From positions 3,121,784 through 3,185,783 of the forward strand of contig CP136066.1 of assembly GCA_032622095.1 (NCBI GenBank): a stretch of DNA of 64,000 bases, read 5' to 3'. Below the pieces are notes generated by a model. It had not been told where the DNA came from and did not search any database. It worked only from the letters and a program-made list of their open reading frames with translations. Positions 12,991-24,539 of this stretch are shown piece by piece. How positions within the stretch are numbered: the stretch's first letter is position 1; the number at the start of each line of letters is the position of its first letter. The translations under genes were made by a program, and so were the position numbers. Origin of the DNA: Siphonodentalium dalli. Its lineage: Eukaryota; Mollusca; Scaphopoda; Gadilida; Siphonodentaliidae.

Positions 12991-13665
12991 TTTTCTCAAC
13001 TCATTGGCTTGCGCGGTTGTTGCGGTACTTCATTTGACTTCATTTCAATGATGTTTCCTGTTCAACTGTTTAGATATCATAATGATTATTTGGAGCATTC
13101 ATAAACACACATCTTCCCTAATGATGATGCAGGTCATGTTATGCTCAATTTACAATTTTGTGTTGATGTTATTCAAAATAGACCCATATATTAAGGAACG
13201 ATTAAGAACTGAAAATGTCATCAAATACAAGACTTTTACGAAAAAATTGTTTCAGTTTTGAATTCGCCCAGCACGGTTCGCGAATTAAAAATGCACGAAT
13301 TTAAAACATCATGTATGAGCGAAAAATAGCACTGTGCGAATTTAAAAACGAGTGACGTTCTCAATTGAGATATACCATGTTGTATCGATCTCCAAGCCTG
13401 TTGTCTCTTTGTTATACTGGACAACGGGACGGATCATTGCGATACCACGGTCACACACAAAAGCGTGATGTAACTGGAAACATCCGCTACTCAATCCCGA
13501 ATCTGTCTCGGCGGAATTCAGGTAAAACAACAAAATTGTATACGATCAGGATTTGAAAATACGACCAGGATTTAAAAATGCGACTGGGAATTTAACATAC
13601 TTCGATATCATCCATGTCGACGCTGTTGGTCGCGTCCATAACTGATATAGCGTGGCCTCACATAT
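12991..13665. other. No gene seen
   Basis: Contains several short phrases of the type gcgaatttaaaa and gaatttaaaa between 13265 and 13590, which may be a decayed repeat. No coding sequence is recognised. Confidence 0.4.
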
Positions 13666-14476
13666 CATGGGCGCCATGTACGATATGTTGTTCGCGGTAC
13701 AGTATGTTATTATCAGCGATGTGGCTCGTGGGCGCCATGTACGATATGTTGTTCACGGTACGGTATGTTATTATCAAAGATGTTCGCGGTACATAATGGT
13801 ATTATGTTGTTCGCGGTACAGTATGTTATTATGTTGTTCGCGGTACAGTATGTTATTATGTTGTTCGAGGTACAGTATTTTATTCGCGGTACAGTATGTT
13901 ATTCGCGTACAGTATGTTATTCGCGTACAGTATGTTATTCGCGGTGCAGTATGTTATTATGTTGTTCGCGGTACAGTATGTTATTATGTTGTTCGCGGTA
14001 CAGTATTTTATTCGCGGTACAGTATGTTATTCGCTGTACAGTATGTTATTATGTTGTTCGCGGTACAGTATGTTATTCGCGGTACAGTATGTTATTCGCT
14101 GTACAGTATGTACTTATGTTGTTCGCGGTACAGTATTTTATTCGCGGTACAGTATGTTATTCGCGGTGCAGTATGTTATTATGTTGTTCGCGGTGCAGTA
14201 TGTTATTCGCGATACAGTATGTTATTCGCGGTACAGTATGTTATTCGCGGTACAATATGTTATTATGTTGTTCGCGGTACAGTATTTTATTCGCGGTACA
14301 GTATGTTATTCGCGGTACAGTATGTTATTATGTTGTTCGCGGTACAGTATGTTATTCGCGGTACAGTATGTTATTCGCGGTACAGTAAGTTATTATCAGA
14401 GATGTGACTCGTGGGCGCCATGTACGATATGTTGTTCACGGTACATTATGTTATTATCAGAGATGTGGCTCGTGCA
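13666..14476. repeat. Compound satellite of 19- and 27-bp subunits
   Basis: The core unit is tgttattcgcggtacagta (19 bp). It alternates with a longer form that inserts tatgttgt before the ttcgcgg, giving 27 bp. Longer units of about 61 bp, beginning gggcgccatgtacgatatgt, flank the array at 13668, 13728 and 14413. The core units may therefore have amplified from within that longer unit. All three plus frames stay open for hundreds of codons because the unit lacks stops in most registers. None of these frames is a gene. Confidence 0.95.
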
Positions 14477-14559
14477 TTAAATTTGAGACTAATTTTTCGA
14501 AAAGGAAAACGAACTGCTAGAATATTTGTCCCCATTGTTTCACCGTGTATTCCCATCAT

Positions 14560-14820
14560 GATTTAGAAACGTTCCGGAATAATGTATCATCCATTCTCAT
14601 CATTATAGTTACAAACGTCCCGGAATAGTGTATCGTCTATTCTCATCACGATATACACACGTCCCGGAATACCTTATCGCCCCGGAATACTGTATCGTCC
14701 CATTCTCATCATTAGTTACAAATGTCATGGCATACTGTATCGTCCATTCTCATCACGATGTACATGTACACACGTCCCGGAATACCATATCGCCCCGAAA
14801 TAATGTATCGTCCCGTGGTG
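14560..14820. repeat. Degenerate tandem segments ('gtcccggaata')
   Basis: Four to five diverged segments share the words cattctcatca, acacacgtcccggaatac and tgtatcgtcc, with a spacing of about 55-70 bases. A longer period of about 125-135 bases is visible between the two segments carrying cgtcccggaatacc followed by tatcgccccg. Confidence 0.75.
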
Positions 14821-15175
14821 ATATATAGGGTGAGAATATGGTTTGCGGAAATTAACGAACTGTATGCTCGATTTACCGATACGTCGTTAGTTGCCCGGGT
14901 GCTCGCACATCGTGATACAATGATAACTCAAAGCGGTGCTCCAATACAACTGTCAGATGCTTCATGTTTAATAACAGCACACACAAGGACGTGGCAAAAT
15001 GTCAAGCCCGACACCACCGAAAGTCAGTCTCATCGTTTGATTTTCAATCCAGTAATCAATAGGGGTATGTTTTAGACCAACAGCAGTATATACTTTTGAT
15101 CTGAAATAGCCATCAGGTGGAACTTGTCCAATCTCAGTTGGTGTCTGTTTTCCACATATGATATTAAGTGGTATA
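14821..15175. other. No gene seen
   Basis: About 350 bases up to the left end of the foldback-like element. An open frame (14722-15075) starts in the degenerate repeat and has no recognisable domain. Confidence 0.4.
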
Positions 15176-15384
15176 GACTAGTGTTACGCCGAGTTATGTA
15201 GTAACTGACGAGTTTTGTGGTAGCTCACGAGTCATGTAATAACAATCGACGAGTTTTGTGGTAGCTCACGAGTTTTGTAGTAAAATCGACGAGTTATGTA
15301 GTAATTTCAGGTTACGAGTTTTGTAGTAAAATATCGACGAGTTTTGTAGTAAAAACAAGCAACAATGTTTAGTAAGTTTCAAAG
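15176..15384 (+). repeat. Left inverted terminal repeat of the foldback-like element
   Basis: Made of alternating subrepeats containing cgagttttgtagtaa or cgagttatgtagtaa, joined by tcgac or gctcac linkers. It ends in gtttcaaagg, which is mirrored at the start of the right terminus. Confidence 0.88.
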
Positions 15385-15440
15385 GCGCGTTTATTAAAAT
15401 CTTATATAGTAAATGCAATGTTTTTTGTGTAATTGTTTGT

Positions 15441-16600
15441 GTGGTGGACGTTAATGACACTGTAGCTCAACTTGATGTTGGTCCTGTCGTCACTGCTGCG
15501 CCGTTTCTCGGCAGATCTGAGCCAAACTTCGTACTGAAAAGTACTATTTTTTGTTTAAACATATTTGATTTGTTCATAATGAATATGACAAAAGGGATTG
15601 GAGGACAAGTGCTATATTCACTTAGAATACCCTCCTCTCCCTAACTTGGACCCGGTCCCAATTACACCAGACGTCGCGTTCTGACGTTAATGAAGTTGTA
15701 GCTCAACTCGATTATGGTCCCTCGTCACTCCTCCGCAGTTAATCGGCAGATCAGTTCGAAACTTGGTACATAGACGTATTGTGGCCATGTTATTTATGTG
15801 GACCTGGCCCCGATTACCTCAGACGTCGCGTTCTGACGTTAATGGCGTTGTAGCTCAACTTGATATTGGTACCTCGTCACTGCTGTGCCGTTTTTCGGCA
15901 GATATGAGCGAGACTTCGTACCTAGAAGTACTGTGGCCATGCTATTAACTTGGACATGGTCCCCATTACGTCAGATGTCGCGTTCTGACGTTATTACGTT
16001 GTATCTCCACCTGATGGTGGTCCATCGTCACTCATCCGCTGTTTATCGGCAGATCGGGACGAAACTTCGTATCTAGACGTATTGTGGCCATGGTATTGAC
16101 GAGGACCAGGTCCCGACTACGTTAGCCGTCGCGTTCTGGCGGCAATGACGTTGTAGCTCAACCTGATGGTGATCCATCGTCACTCATCCGCTGTTTCTCG
16201 GCAGATCGAGGCGAAACTTCGTACCTAGAAGTATTATGGCCATACTATTAACTTGGAGCTGGTCCCGATTGTAATGGTGGTCCGGCGTCACCTCTCCACA
16301 GTTTATCGGTAAATCGAGGCGTAACTTCGCATGTAGACACACTATGGCCATACTATTAACTTGGAACTGTTCCAGATTGCCTCAAACATCGCGTTCTGGC
16401 ATTAATGGCGTTGTAGCTCAACCTGATTGTGGTCCATCGTCATTCGGCAGATCGAGGCGAAACTTCGTATCAAGACGTACTATGACCATACTATTAACTT
16501 GGCGATTGCCCCAGACGCCGCGTTCTGGCGGTAATGGCGTTGTAGTTCAACTTGATGTTGATCCCTCGTCACCCCTCCGCCGTTTCTCTGCAGATTGAAT
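15441..16600. repeat. ~150-bp tandem core repeats, about 7-8 diverged units
   Basis: The phrase gtcgcgttctg recurs at about 15672, 15824, 15974, 16126, 16384 and 16511, mostly about 151 bases apart. Each unit also carries gttgtagctcaac, tcggcagatc, gaaacttcgtac and tggccat. One interval is longer and two units are shortened. Short plus-strand ORFs run into neighbouring units but do not persist, so I see no coding constraint. Confidence 0.88.
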
Positions 16601-16736
16601 ATGCAGAGTGTTACTTTGTCAAATCACATGGGTATCCACAAGAACGAACCAAGAACCAAGAGGTGGCGTAAAGTTGTCTATATTGCAAAAACAAAGTGAA
16701 ACGATTATTAGTAACAATAACTGTATGGTACGCATG

Positions 16737-16969
16737 CCTTTGAAACTGACTACAAATTGTTGCTACAAAACTCGACGAGTATTACTACAAAACTCGTTAG
16801 CTTGTTCGTCGATATTTTACTACAAAACTCGTAACCCAAATTACTACATAACTCGTCGATTTTACTACCAAACTCGTCAGCTACCACAAAACTCGTCGAT
16901 TGTTACTACATAACTCGTGAGCTACCACAATACTCGTCAGTAACTACATAACTCGGCGTAACACTAGTC
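16737..16969 (-). repeat. Right inverted terminal repeat of the foldback-like element
   Basis: Reverse complement of the left terminus. It begins cctttgaaac, carries ttactacaaaactcg subrepeats and ends ctcggcgtaacactagtc. It is slightly longer than the left arm, consistent with gain or loss of subrepeats. Confidence 0.88.
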
Positions 16970-17214
16970 ATAAAACCGCAATAACATAACTTGGTTTATG
17001 TAGATAATCTGCTTAGAATCGCCTCATTTTGAGTAGATATTGCAGAAAACGAGAGCGTTTTAGTTAAATTGTCAACCGATACTGATACCATTCTAAGCAC
17101 AACGACATACATAAGCCAACTCGCACCTTTGCAGGCCCACGCTCTTCAACATGTGTTTTCACTGTGGCCGACGCCATAAAACGAAATAACTTACATGATC
17201 CATTATCTACTCGG

Positions 17215-17365
17215 TATGTACCTATTTCACATTATAGGTCGATTATGTACCTATTCACATTATAGGTCGATTATGTACCTATTTCACATTATAGGTCGAT
17301 GATGTACCTATTTCACATTATAGGTCGATTATGTACCTATTTGACATTATAGGTCGATTATGTGC
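17215..17365. repeat. 29-bp minisatellite, about 5 copies
   Basis: Units read tatgtacctatttcacatta followed by taggtcgat. One copy is a base shorter and the last copies carry substitutions. Confidence 0.93.
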
Positions 17366-17814
17366 GTATTTTCACGAGGATATGGTGCGTCATAAAATCG
17401 TAGTCGCAAATCAAATGACAAACATATAAGCATTATTGGGGAAACGTACACATATACACGTTATAACATAATTCGAATATGCTGAATCCATTAACAATGA
17501 CTGTCGACATTTCTGAAGCCGACAGCTACCTCAACATTGACCTTAAAAGTGGGGTATTGGTTTTAAGATATTTATCAATTAGCGCCCATATAAGCTCATA
17601 TAAGCATGTGTGTTACGAATATACCACCTCTCACGATGTTTAGTATGTGAATTTATACCACGATCGCCTATCTTACTATATAAATAAAGCCTGTTGATTA
17701 AACGTGCATACTGTTGATTAAACTTCGCAGAGTGGATTAAAATGTCCATGCAATTTGAACGGAAAAGTGTTTATCCATCGCAAAGTAAAGATCGTGGCAT
17801 AAACAAAATATACG
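17366..17814. other. No gene seen
   Basis: AT-rich sequence. The phrase ctgttgattaaac occurs twice in a row (about 17691 and 17711). Confidence 0.4.
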
Positions 17815-17915
17815 CATAGTGTTTCTGAATAACAAATTCAATCCACGAGTGGGATTGGCGATTTACACCACGAGCTTTAGCGAGTGGATTAAATTTGTTA
17901 TTCAGAAACACTATG
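17815..17915. mobile_element. 101-bp hairpin element (MITE-like)
   Basis: Inverted arms of about 36 bases begin catagtgtttctgaataaca and surround a short loop. One arm is nearly perfectly complementary to the other. This is the size and shape of a very short MITE or of a terminal piece of a larger foldback element. Confidence 0.8.
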
Positions 17916-18337
17916 GTATATTCTATATATAATCGGTTGCTCTTATGTATAATGTGTAAAGTACATGTCAGTTTATCAGGCAAGCACGTCGGTAGTTTAG
18001 ACACATATATGTGTCGTTTCTATTGATATTTGCACTGGATTTAACATATTCCAATTAGGTTATAAGTGTGTGTTTGTAATTTTCAAAACGATTGCTTCTA
18101 GGTTTGTTATATTACGGTTTTCAGACCAATTGGAAAGGTCCAACAAAAAGATAAAACCTACATGTCCAACCAAAAGGAGTGGCCATGTTATTTCTCGAAC
18201 ATAGGAGTATGGTCTTATTCAACGGGGTGCAGTTGGAAAGGTGGAACCCCCTAACGAATTTCATCCACGTCACTGCGCACACGGAATCGCAGGAAACCGA
18301 AATGATAAAATACAAATATCGTCCTTATATAATAATC

Positions 18338-18450
18338 ATGGTGCAGTCCATATTTACCAATCGTGGTGCAGTCCATATATACCAATCGTGGTGCAGTCCA
18401 TATATACAAATCCTGGTGCAGTCCATATATATACCAATCCTGGTACAGTC
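18338..18450. repeat. 25-bp minisatellite, 4-5 copies
   Basis: Units read ggtgcagtccatatatacca followed by atcgt or atcct. Two overlapping plus ORFs (18179-18469 and 18241-18504) run through it and repeat the peptide QS-I, but only because of the tandem units. Confidence 0.9.
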
Positions 18451-18536
18451 GATTTGGCTAGAGCACTAAGCTCAGTAGGTAAATCACACGTGATTGTGAT
18501 GTGAACGACTATCTCCTATATAAACGGAGACGTATT

Positions 18537-18825
18537 GCCAAGTGGTCCTGCAAAACTTCGTGAATAACCATGTTGCTTATAGTCGATTTTCAAAAACTAA
18601 TGCAAACAATTTTAGATTATTTCTCAAAAATATATTTTTAATGTTTAGCACCCATAATTTCCTGGATATATTCAGATTATCCGATCACCGCGAACATGAC
18701 AACTTTAGAAAAATAGCTGTATTTGCCAAATACCGCAGTGTGTTTAATAGCATCGGTTTGCCCTAACATCCAATCAATTGAGCAAGACCCACACGTATCA
18801 TAGCACATTATCAGGACCACTTGGC
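18537..18825. mobile_element. Possible MITE with perfect 14-bp inverted ends
   Basis: gccaagtggtcctg at 18537-18550 is exactly mirrored by caggaccacttggc at 18812-18825. A perfect 14-bp inverted pair 289 bases apart is unlikely by chance, but I see no target duplication and the arms do not extend. The interior holds an unrecognised 74-codon plus frame (18542-18766). Confidence 0.45.
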
Positions 18826-20368
18826 CAGGGTGATGACTAGCTGTTTTTAAGTCAGTATATTCGATGCACTAGCCATCAGGTCTGCTAATATATTCAACTG
18901 GTACTGATATACTCATATGAGATCGATGGGTCCTGTTGATTTATCTGATACGTTCGTATGGCAATCCACGATGCTATAAATATAGTGGCATTTATGTTCG
19001 TGGCTCGTGGTTAGTTTGTTAAACGGCATGTTATCACCAAAGTAGAAGGTTGTTTACTTATGCATGTGACAAAATGTTCTAAATACTTTTATTAGCAGCC
19101 AAATGCCAGAGGAGAGGGGCTCTGATACGTTCCGTAACTTCTGCTCCGATCCTCTGTGCCCACACAACTATCTATATATGTCTATAATAATATGTGTAAT
19201 TTGTATATACATTTGTGGGTCACAATAAATATGTTCAATCAATGACAAAATGTTCATACTGAACTGGTTTGCATAATACTGTATTCTGAAGCAGAGTCAC
19301 GCCTGGACCGGGACAACATGTTCATTTTGAGCTGGTTTTTGCGATAACAGGCTGAGCACGAAGGGACTAACGCGCATCAAACCTGACCCAACTTTATCAG
19401 ACGATTGACTAAATATTTTCTACCCAATTTATCCTGCTGGAATTAACTGAATATTTTCAGTCAAATTTAGTAATAAACCCAGTGGATTATTCAATAATGA
19501 GCTGCAAACCATACCAAATATTGTGTTGCTTGTAACCCAATATTGACAGTCAAAATGCGTTTAGTTACAGTGTTTGTATCCATATTTTAGTCGGTTAACA
19601 TTGAGGCATTTGGGTTACCACAAATAACACAACATTGGGTCACATTTAATTTAATCACTTGAAACTAAACTTCAGTCGACTGTTACCAACTAAAGTTGGG
19701 TATTCAAATTATTGAGTAACACTTGCTTAGTTAGGTGATGGACAACCAAACAGTTGTGTTAAATACTAAGTATTATTTAGATATTTATAATTTGTTTATT
19801 TTGAGTGCAGTTCCCGACAACAGGCTGGTTAATGAACTTTGAGCAGTACTTTGTAAATTGAATTTACGTGTTTGTTTGAACGATCAGCAGACGATCGCGG
19901 ATATAATGTAATGAGTAGCAGACGATTTATTGATATGCAGTGATCAGATAATTCAGATTAGTTGCTGCGCTCCGAGACTGGTGAATTCCACTCATGGTTA
20001 CAAATGACTAATTATGTTCCATAGGCGACAGTATTAATCCTATTTGAACTTCATGTATCAATGTCCCACGAGAACGTCACCGAAGCACCAGTCGGTGACA
20101 ACAAACGCGCCCATCCCTGTATTTAAAAAAAGATAAACTTGAATTTCCACAGTTACCCCATTCATCACACAAACATCATCATCATAACAAACCCAGTCCC
20201 CTTCCGTAACTTCGGGACCTAATCAGACTTCCATGCGATCTAAACAAAAATTATCGCCATATATATGTTGGCTATGATTTTCTGTTCTGTCTCAACAATG
20301 TTCCCTCCAAGATAATCAACCAATCACCAACCAACTTTGTTTTGTTTCCCTACACAAATTCATGAAGT
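18826..20368. other. No gene seen
   Basis: AT-rich. Between about 19375 and 19720 there are weak inverted similarities around acccaacttta and ttgggtta, perhaps a very old foldback sequence. I cannot define its ends. Confidence 0.35.
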
Positions 20369-20372
20369 TTAA

Positions 20373-20763
20373 CCCTTTACCCAACAAACCGGCCAAAACC
20401 GGCCAAATAAAGCTTCAACAGCCTAAAATATCTTCGGTCTGTCTCAACAGAACCATACAAATATGGATATCATTGGAACCGGCTCATTGACCACATTGTG
20501 ATGGTTATAGTTATGCCCTGTGCCAATGCATTCTCTTATAAATGCGAGTCGACCATAGGTCGCCTCACATATATAAGAGAATGCATTGGCCTAAAAAAAT
20601 CTTTTTTTAGCACTTTTTACCATTTTTTCTTACATTCTTTAACAATTTTATAATTTTTAATGTGTTAAGCCAATGCATTCTCTTATATATGCGAGGCGAC
20701 CTATGGTCGACTCGCATATATAAGAGAATGCATTGGCACAGGGCCCTTATGTTGGGTAAAGGG
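20373..20763. mobile_element. CCCTGTGCC-family MITE, copy 1, inside TTAA-flanked termini
   Basis: Outer inverted ends ccctttacccaaca (from 20373) and tgttgggtaaaggg (to 20763) are directly flanked by TTAA on both sides, as in piggyBac-type insertions. Inside lie two palindromic modules of about 75 bases (20515-20593 and about 20669-20742). Each module folds on itself around cgaccataggtcg, and the two are inverted relative to each other. The outer left arm (20373-20514) is homologous, in reverse, to the sequence right of copy 6 (53897-54035), so it belongs to the element. No ORF of substance is present. Confidence 0.82.
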
Positions 20764-21008
20764 TTAACATAATGTAACAAGTTCCGTATGACATCAAGGA
20801 TCAAGCACCATTGGATTGAGAACACTGGCCCGATTCATACACCGCATTTACCGTATGATCAACAATGAACCATGTGCATGGTGCATTATCACATTATCAC
20901 GCCATAAACTAGCGATGGCGACACTCGATATATGCAAGTACTCGCAAACAACAAGAATCCAATGTCCTCATGGAAGTGGCGGGAAATATGCTCAAATTAA
21001 TGTAAAGC

Positions 21009-23075
21009 AAAGTCGTCACGGATCACATATACACAATCGATGTCGTCACGGATCACATATACACAATCGATGTCGTCACGGATCACATATACACGATCGA
21101 TGTCGTCACGGATCATATATACACAATCGATGTCGTCACGGATCACATATACACAATCGATGTCGTCACGGATCACATATACACAATCGATGTCGTCACG
21201 GATCACATATACACGATCGATGTCGTCACGGATCACATATACACGATCGATGTCGTCACGGATCACATATACACAATCGATGTCGTCACGGATCACATAT
21301 ACACAATCGATGTCGTCACGGATCACATATACAATCGATGTCGTCACGGATCACATATACACGATCGATGTCGTCACGGATCACATATACACGATCGATG
21401 TCGTCACGGATAACATATACACAATCGATGTCGTCACGGATCACATATACACAATCGATGTCGTCACGGATCACATACACAATCGATGTCGTCACGGATA
21501 ACATATACACGATCGATGTGGTCACGGATCACATATACACAATCGATGTCGTCACGGATCACATATACACAATCGATGTCGTCACGGATCACATATACAC
21601 AATCGATGTCGTCACGGATCACATATACACAATCGATGTCGTCACGGATCACATATACACGATCGATGTCGTCACGGATCATATATACACAATCGATGTC
21701 GTCACGGATCACATATACACAATCGATGTCGTCACGGATCACATATACACAATCGATGTCGTCACGGATAACATATACACAATCGATGTCGTCACGGATC
21801 ACATATACACAATCGATGTCGTCACGGATCACATATACACAATCGATGTCGTCACGGATAACATATACACGATCGATGTCGTCACGGATAACATATACAC
21901 GATCGATGTCGTCACGGATCACATATACACAATCGATGTCGTCACGGATCACATATACACAATCGATGTCGTCACGGATAACATATACACGATCGATGTC
22001 GTCACGGATCACATATACACGATCGATGTCGTCACGGATCACATATACACAATCGATGTCGTCACGGATCACATATACACAATCGATGTCGTCACGGATA
22101 ACATATACACGATCGATGTCGTCACGGATCACATATACACAATCGATGTCGTCACGGATCACATATACACAATCGATGTCGTCACGGATAACATATACAC
22201 GATCGATGTCGTCACGGATCACATATACACGATCGATGTCGTCACGGATCACATATACACAATCGATGTCGTCACGGATAACATATACACAATCGATGTC
22301 GTCACGGATAACATATACACAATCGATGTCGTCACGGATAACATATACACGATCGATGTCGTCACGGATCACATATACACAATCGATGTCGTCACGGATC
22401 ACATATACACGATCGATGTCGTCACGGATCACATATATACAATCGATGTCGTCACGGATCACATATACACGATCGATGTCGTCACGGATCACATATACAC
22501 AATCGATGTCGTCACGGATCACATATACACAATCGATGTCGTCACGGATCACATATACACAATCGATGTCGTCACGGATCACATATACAATCGATGTCGT
22601 CACGGATCACATATACTCGATCGATGTCGTCACGGATCACATATACACGATCGATGTCGTCACGGATCACATATACACGATCGATGTCGTCACGGATCAT
22701 ATATACACAATCGATGTCGTCACGGATCACATATACAATCGATGTCGTCACGGATCACATATACACGATCGATGTGGTCACGGATCACATATACACGATC
22801 GATGTCGTCACGGATCACATATACAGTCGATGTCGTCACGGATCACATATACACGATCGATGTCGTCACGGATCACATATACACAATCGATGTCGTCACG
22901 GATCACATATACACGATCGATGTCGTCACGGATCACATATACACAATCGATGTCGTCACGGATCACATATACACAATCGATGTCGTCACGGATCACATAT
23001 ACACGATCGATGTCGTCACGGATCACATATACACGATCGATGTCGTCACGGATCATATATACACAATCGATGTCG
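21009..23075. repeat. 30-bp satellite array, about 69 copies
   Basis: The monomer is acacaatcgatgtcgtcacg followed by gatcacatat. Main variants are acacgatcg for acacaatcg and ggataac for ggatcac. A few monomers are 28 bp (near 21330, 21475, 22588, 22735 and 22825). Because 30 is divisible by three and the monomer has no stop in any plus frame, open frames up to 765 codons run through it. The 28-bp monomers change the reading register, so the translated peptide switches between GSHIH-, SSRITYT- and DVVTDHIY-type repeats. Selection on a protein would not tolerate that. Confidence 0.97.
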
Positions 23076-23130
23076 AATGTGATTGCATATGTTTCCTAGC
23101 TCGATATAACTAAAACTTGTTTGCGAAAAC

Positions 23131-23538
23131 ACTGTGCCAATGCATTATCTCATATGCGAGTCGCCTCCCATATATAAGATAATGCATTGGCCTAACACAT
23201 TTTTTTTATATTTTTTTATAATTGTTAAAGAATGTAAGAAAAAATGAAACAAATTATGTTAAAAAATGAAACAAAAAATTATAAAAAATTATAAAATTGT
23301 TAAAGAATATAAGAAAAACTGATAAAAATTGATATATAATGTAAGACAAATAGTAACACATGCATAACAATTGTTCAAGAATGTAAGAACAAATGATAAA
23401 AAATGATTAAACATGATACAAGTTGTTTAAGAATGTAAGAGAGAATACTTCAAAATTGTTAGGCCAATGCGTTATCATATATGTGCGAGGGGACCTATGT
23501 TCGACTCGCATTTATTAGATAATGCATTGGCACAGGGT
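23131..23538. mobile_element. CCCTGTGCC-family MITE, copy 2
   Basis: Left module starts ctgtgccaatgcattatctc and the right one ends ttggcacaggg, each palindromic but more diverged than other copies. The interior is very AT-rich and full of decayed phrases of the type ttgttaaagaatgtaagaaa. It begins about 55 bases after the end of the 30-bp satellite. Its left flank gcgaaaac also precedes copy 3 at 46.8 kb. Confidence 0.85.
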
Positions 23539-24368
23539 CTTTAATGTAACGGTGTGTAACGGTTAACAGTCGCCGCACTTTCGTGTTCACCTTCACAAAT
23601 GATGGACACAATAAATATCGTTATTTAGTACACGTCTACTACTAAAATCGCACTGTTCCTGCCCCAGACCCATGAGGACAAAATCGCAGCGAAACCAATA
23701 CATTATATTTACCAGTGACAAGTTTCACAAGTCATATTTTGGAAAGAAACACACCATCTTTCATATTTCTCATAGATTCTAAAAATCGTTCAACTCAGTC
23801 ACAATATATTTCAGTTTGTCTTATTGTTCGTGAACTTCCCTTTCTGTTGGTGTATTATTCCACAAAATCAAACGAAGGGAAGTCGAGACATGGCTCAGAT
23901 AACTTGCAATATCTACTGGAAATTTGGGAGTAACACGGGTCGTCAGTCTCCCTATCCGCCTAGTATCCTCAATAATTCTAAAACGTTGTCAACACAGTAA
24001 CACGGCCGAACTATGCCCAGCGTTTGTTATAGGACATACAATTTTCTTTCGTTTGATATTTGTTTCGCTGCTATTTTCCCCAGAGGCATGTAGTTCATAT
24101 TGGACTTATTTTATTCTGAAATAAGCTCACCGTGGACTCTTACCAGTCTTTCAATTTTATGGCGTGGGGCACGCTGCAGACACATTGTAAATGATGCACA
24201 TGTACATCCGGTGTGTCGATGAACAATAACGCCGATAGGGGCGCTGTTGTGCTTTTGAAATAAGCTCGATAAAAGCTTATTGTCAGAACATGCTGAATTA
24301 GCACATAACGACACCTGTGTGGATGGTTTTATAGCCACGGACGTGTGCCAGCGCGGAAGTCATCACAT
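23539..24368. other. No gene seen
   Basis: Short ORFs on both strands (23715-23933, 23924-24124, 24111-24338) have no recognisable family signature. Confidence 0.4.
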
Positions 24369-24372
24369 TTAA

Positions 24373-24539
24373 CCCTTTCAGTGCCAAGTCCGATTTTTGT
24401 AACAACCCATATTTTCTTGATCATTTTTTCTAATTTATTGATTGTAATAATTAAGAGCTCTTTCCATCAATGTATCACATTATTATAATCAATACATTTG
24501 AAAAAATGATCAAGGAAATAAGGGTTGGCACTGAAAGGG
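24373..24539. mobile_element. TTAA-flanked MITE (piggyBac-like), 167 bp
   Basis: Inverted ends ccctttcagtgccaa and ttggcactgaaaggg are each bordered by TTAA (24369-24372 and 24540-24543). The interior continues the symmetry with cttgatcattttttc and gaaaaaatgatcaag. TTAA duplication is the hallmark of piggyBac-superfamily insertion, and this is a non-autonomous example by size. Confidence 0.88.

Larger units (their letters stand above)
15176..16969. mobile_element. Foldback-like element with long repetitive inverted termini
   Basis: The termini are inverted copies of each other (left about 15176-15384, right about 16737-16969), beginning gactagtgttacgccgag. Both are built of short subrepeats of the type gacgagttttgtagtaa. 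Between them lies a core of tandem ~150-bp units. The direct flanks both read ata (15173-15175 and 16970-16972), a possible 3-bp target duplication. The layout of long, internally repetitive inverted termini around a mostly non-coding core is that of foldback elements such as Drosophila FB or Galileo. I cannot assign it to a superfamily, and I see no transposase, so it is probably non-autonomous. Confidence 0.85.

Noticed and set aside
13652-14480. Three overlapping plus ORFs of 194-251 codons
   Set aside because: They are produced by the stop-free tandem units. Three frames open at once over the same DNA is not consistent with coding.
18179-18504. Two overlapping ORFs with repeated QS-I peptides
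   Set aside because: They run through the 25-bp minisatellite, which creates the peptide repeats.
19375-19740. Possible old foldback element around acccaacttta words
   Set aside because: The inverted similarity is patchy and I could not define ends or a target duplication.
20816-23113. 765-codon plus-strand ORF and its shadows
   Set aside because: It is the 30-bp satellite read through. All plus frames are open, and the peptide changes register at each 28-bp monomer.
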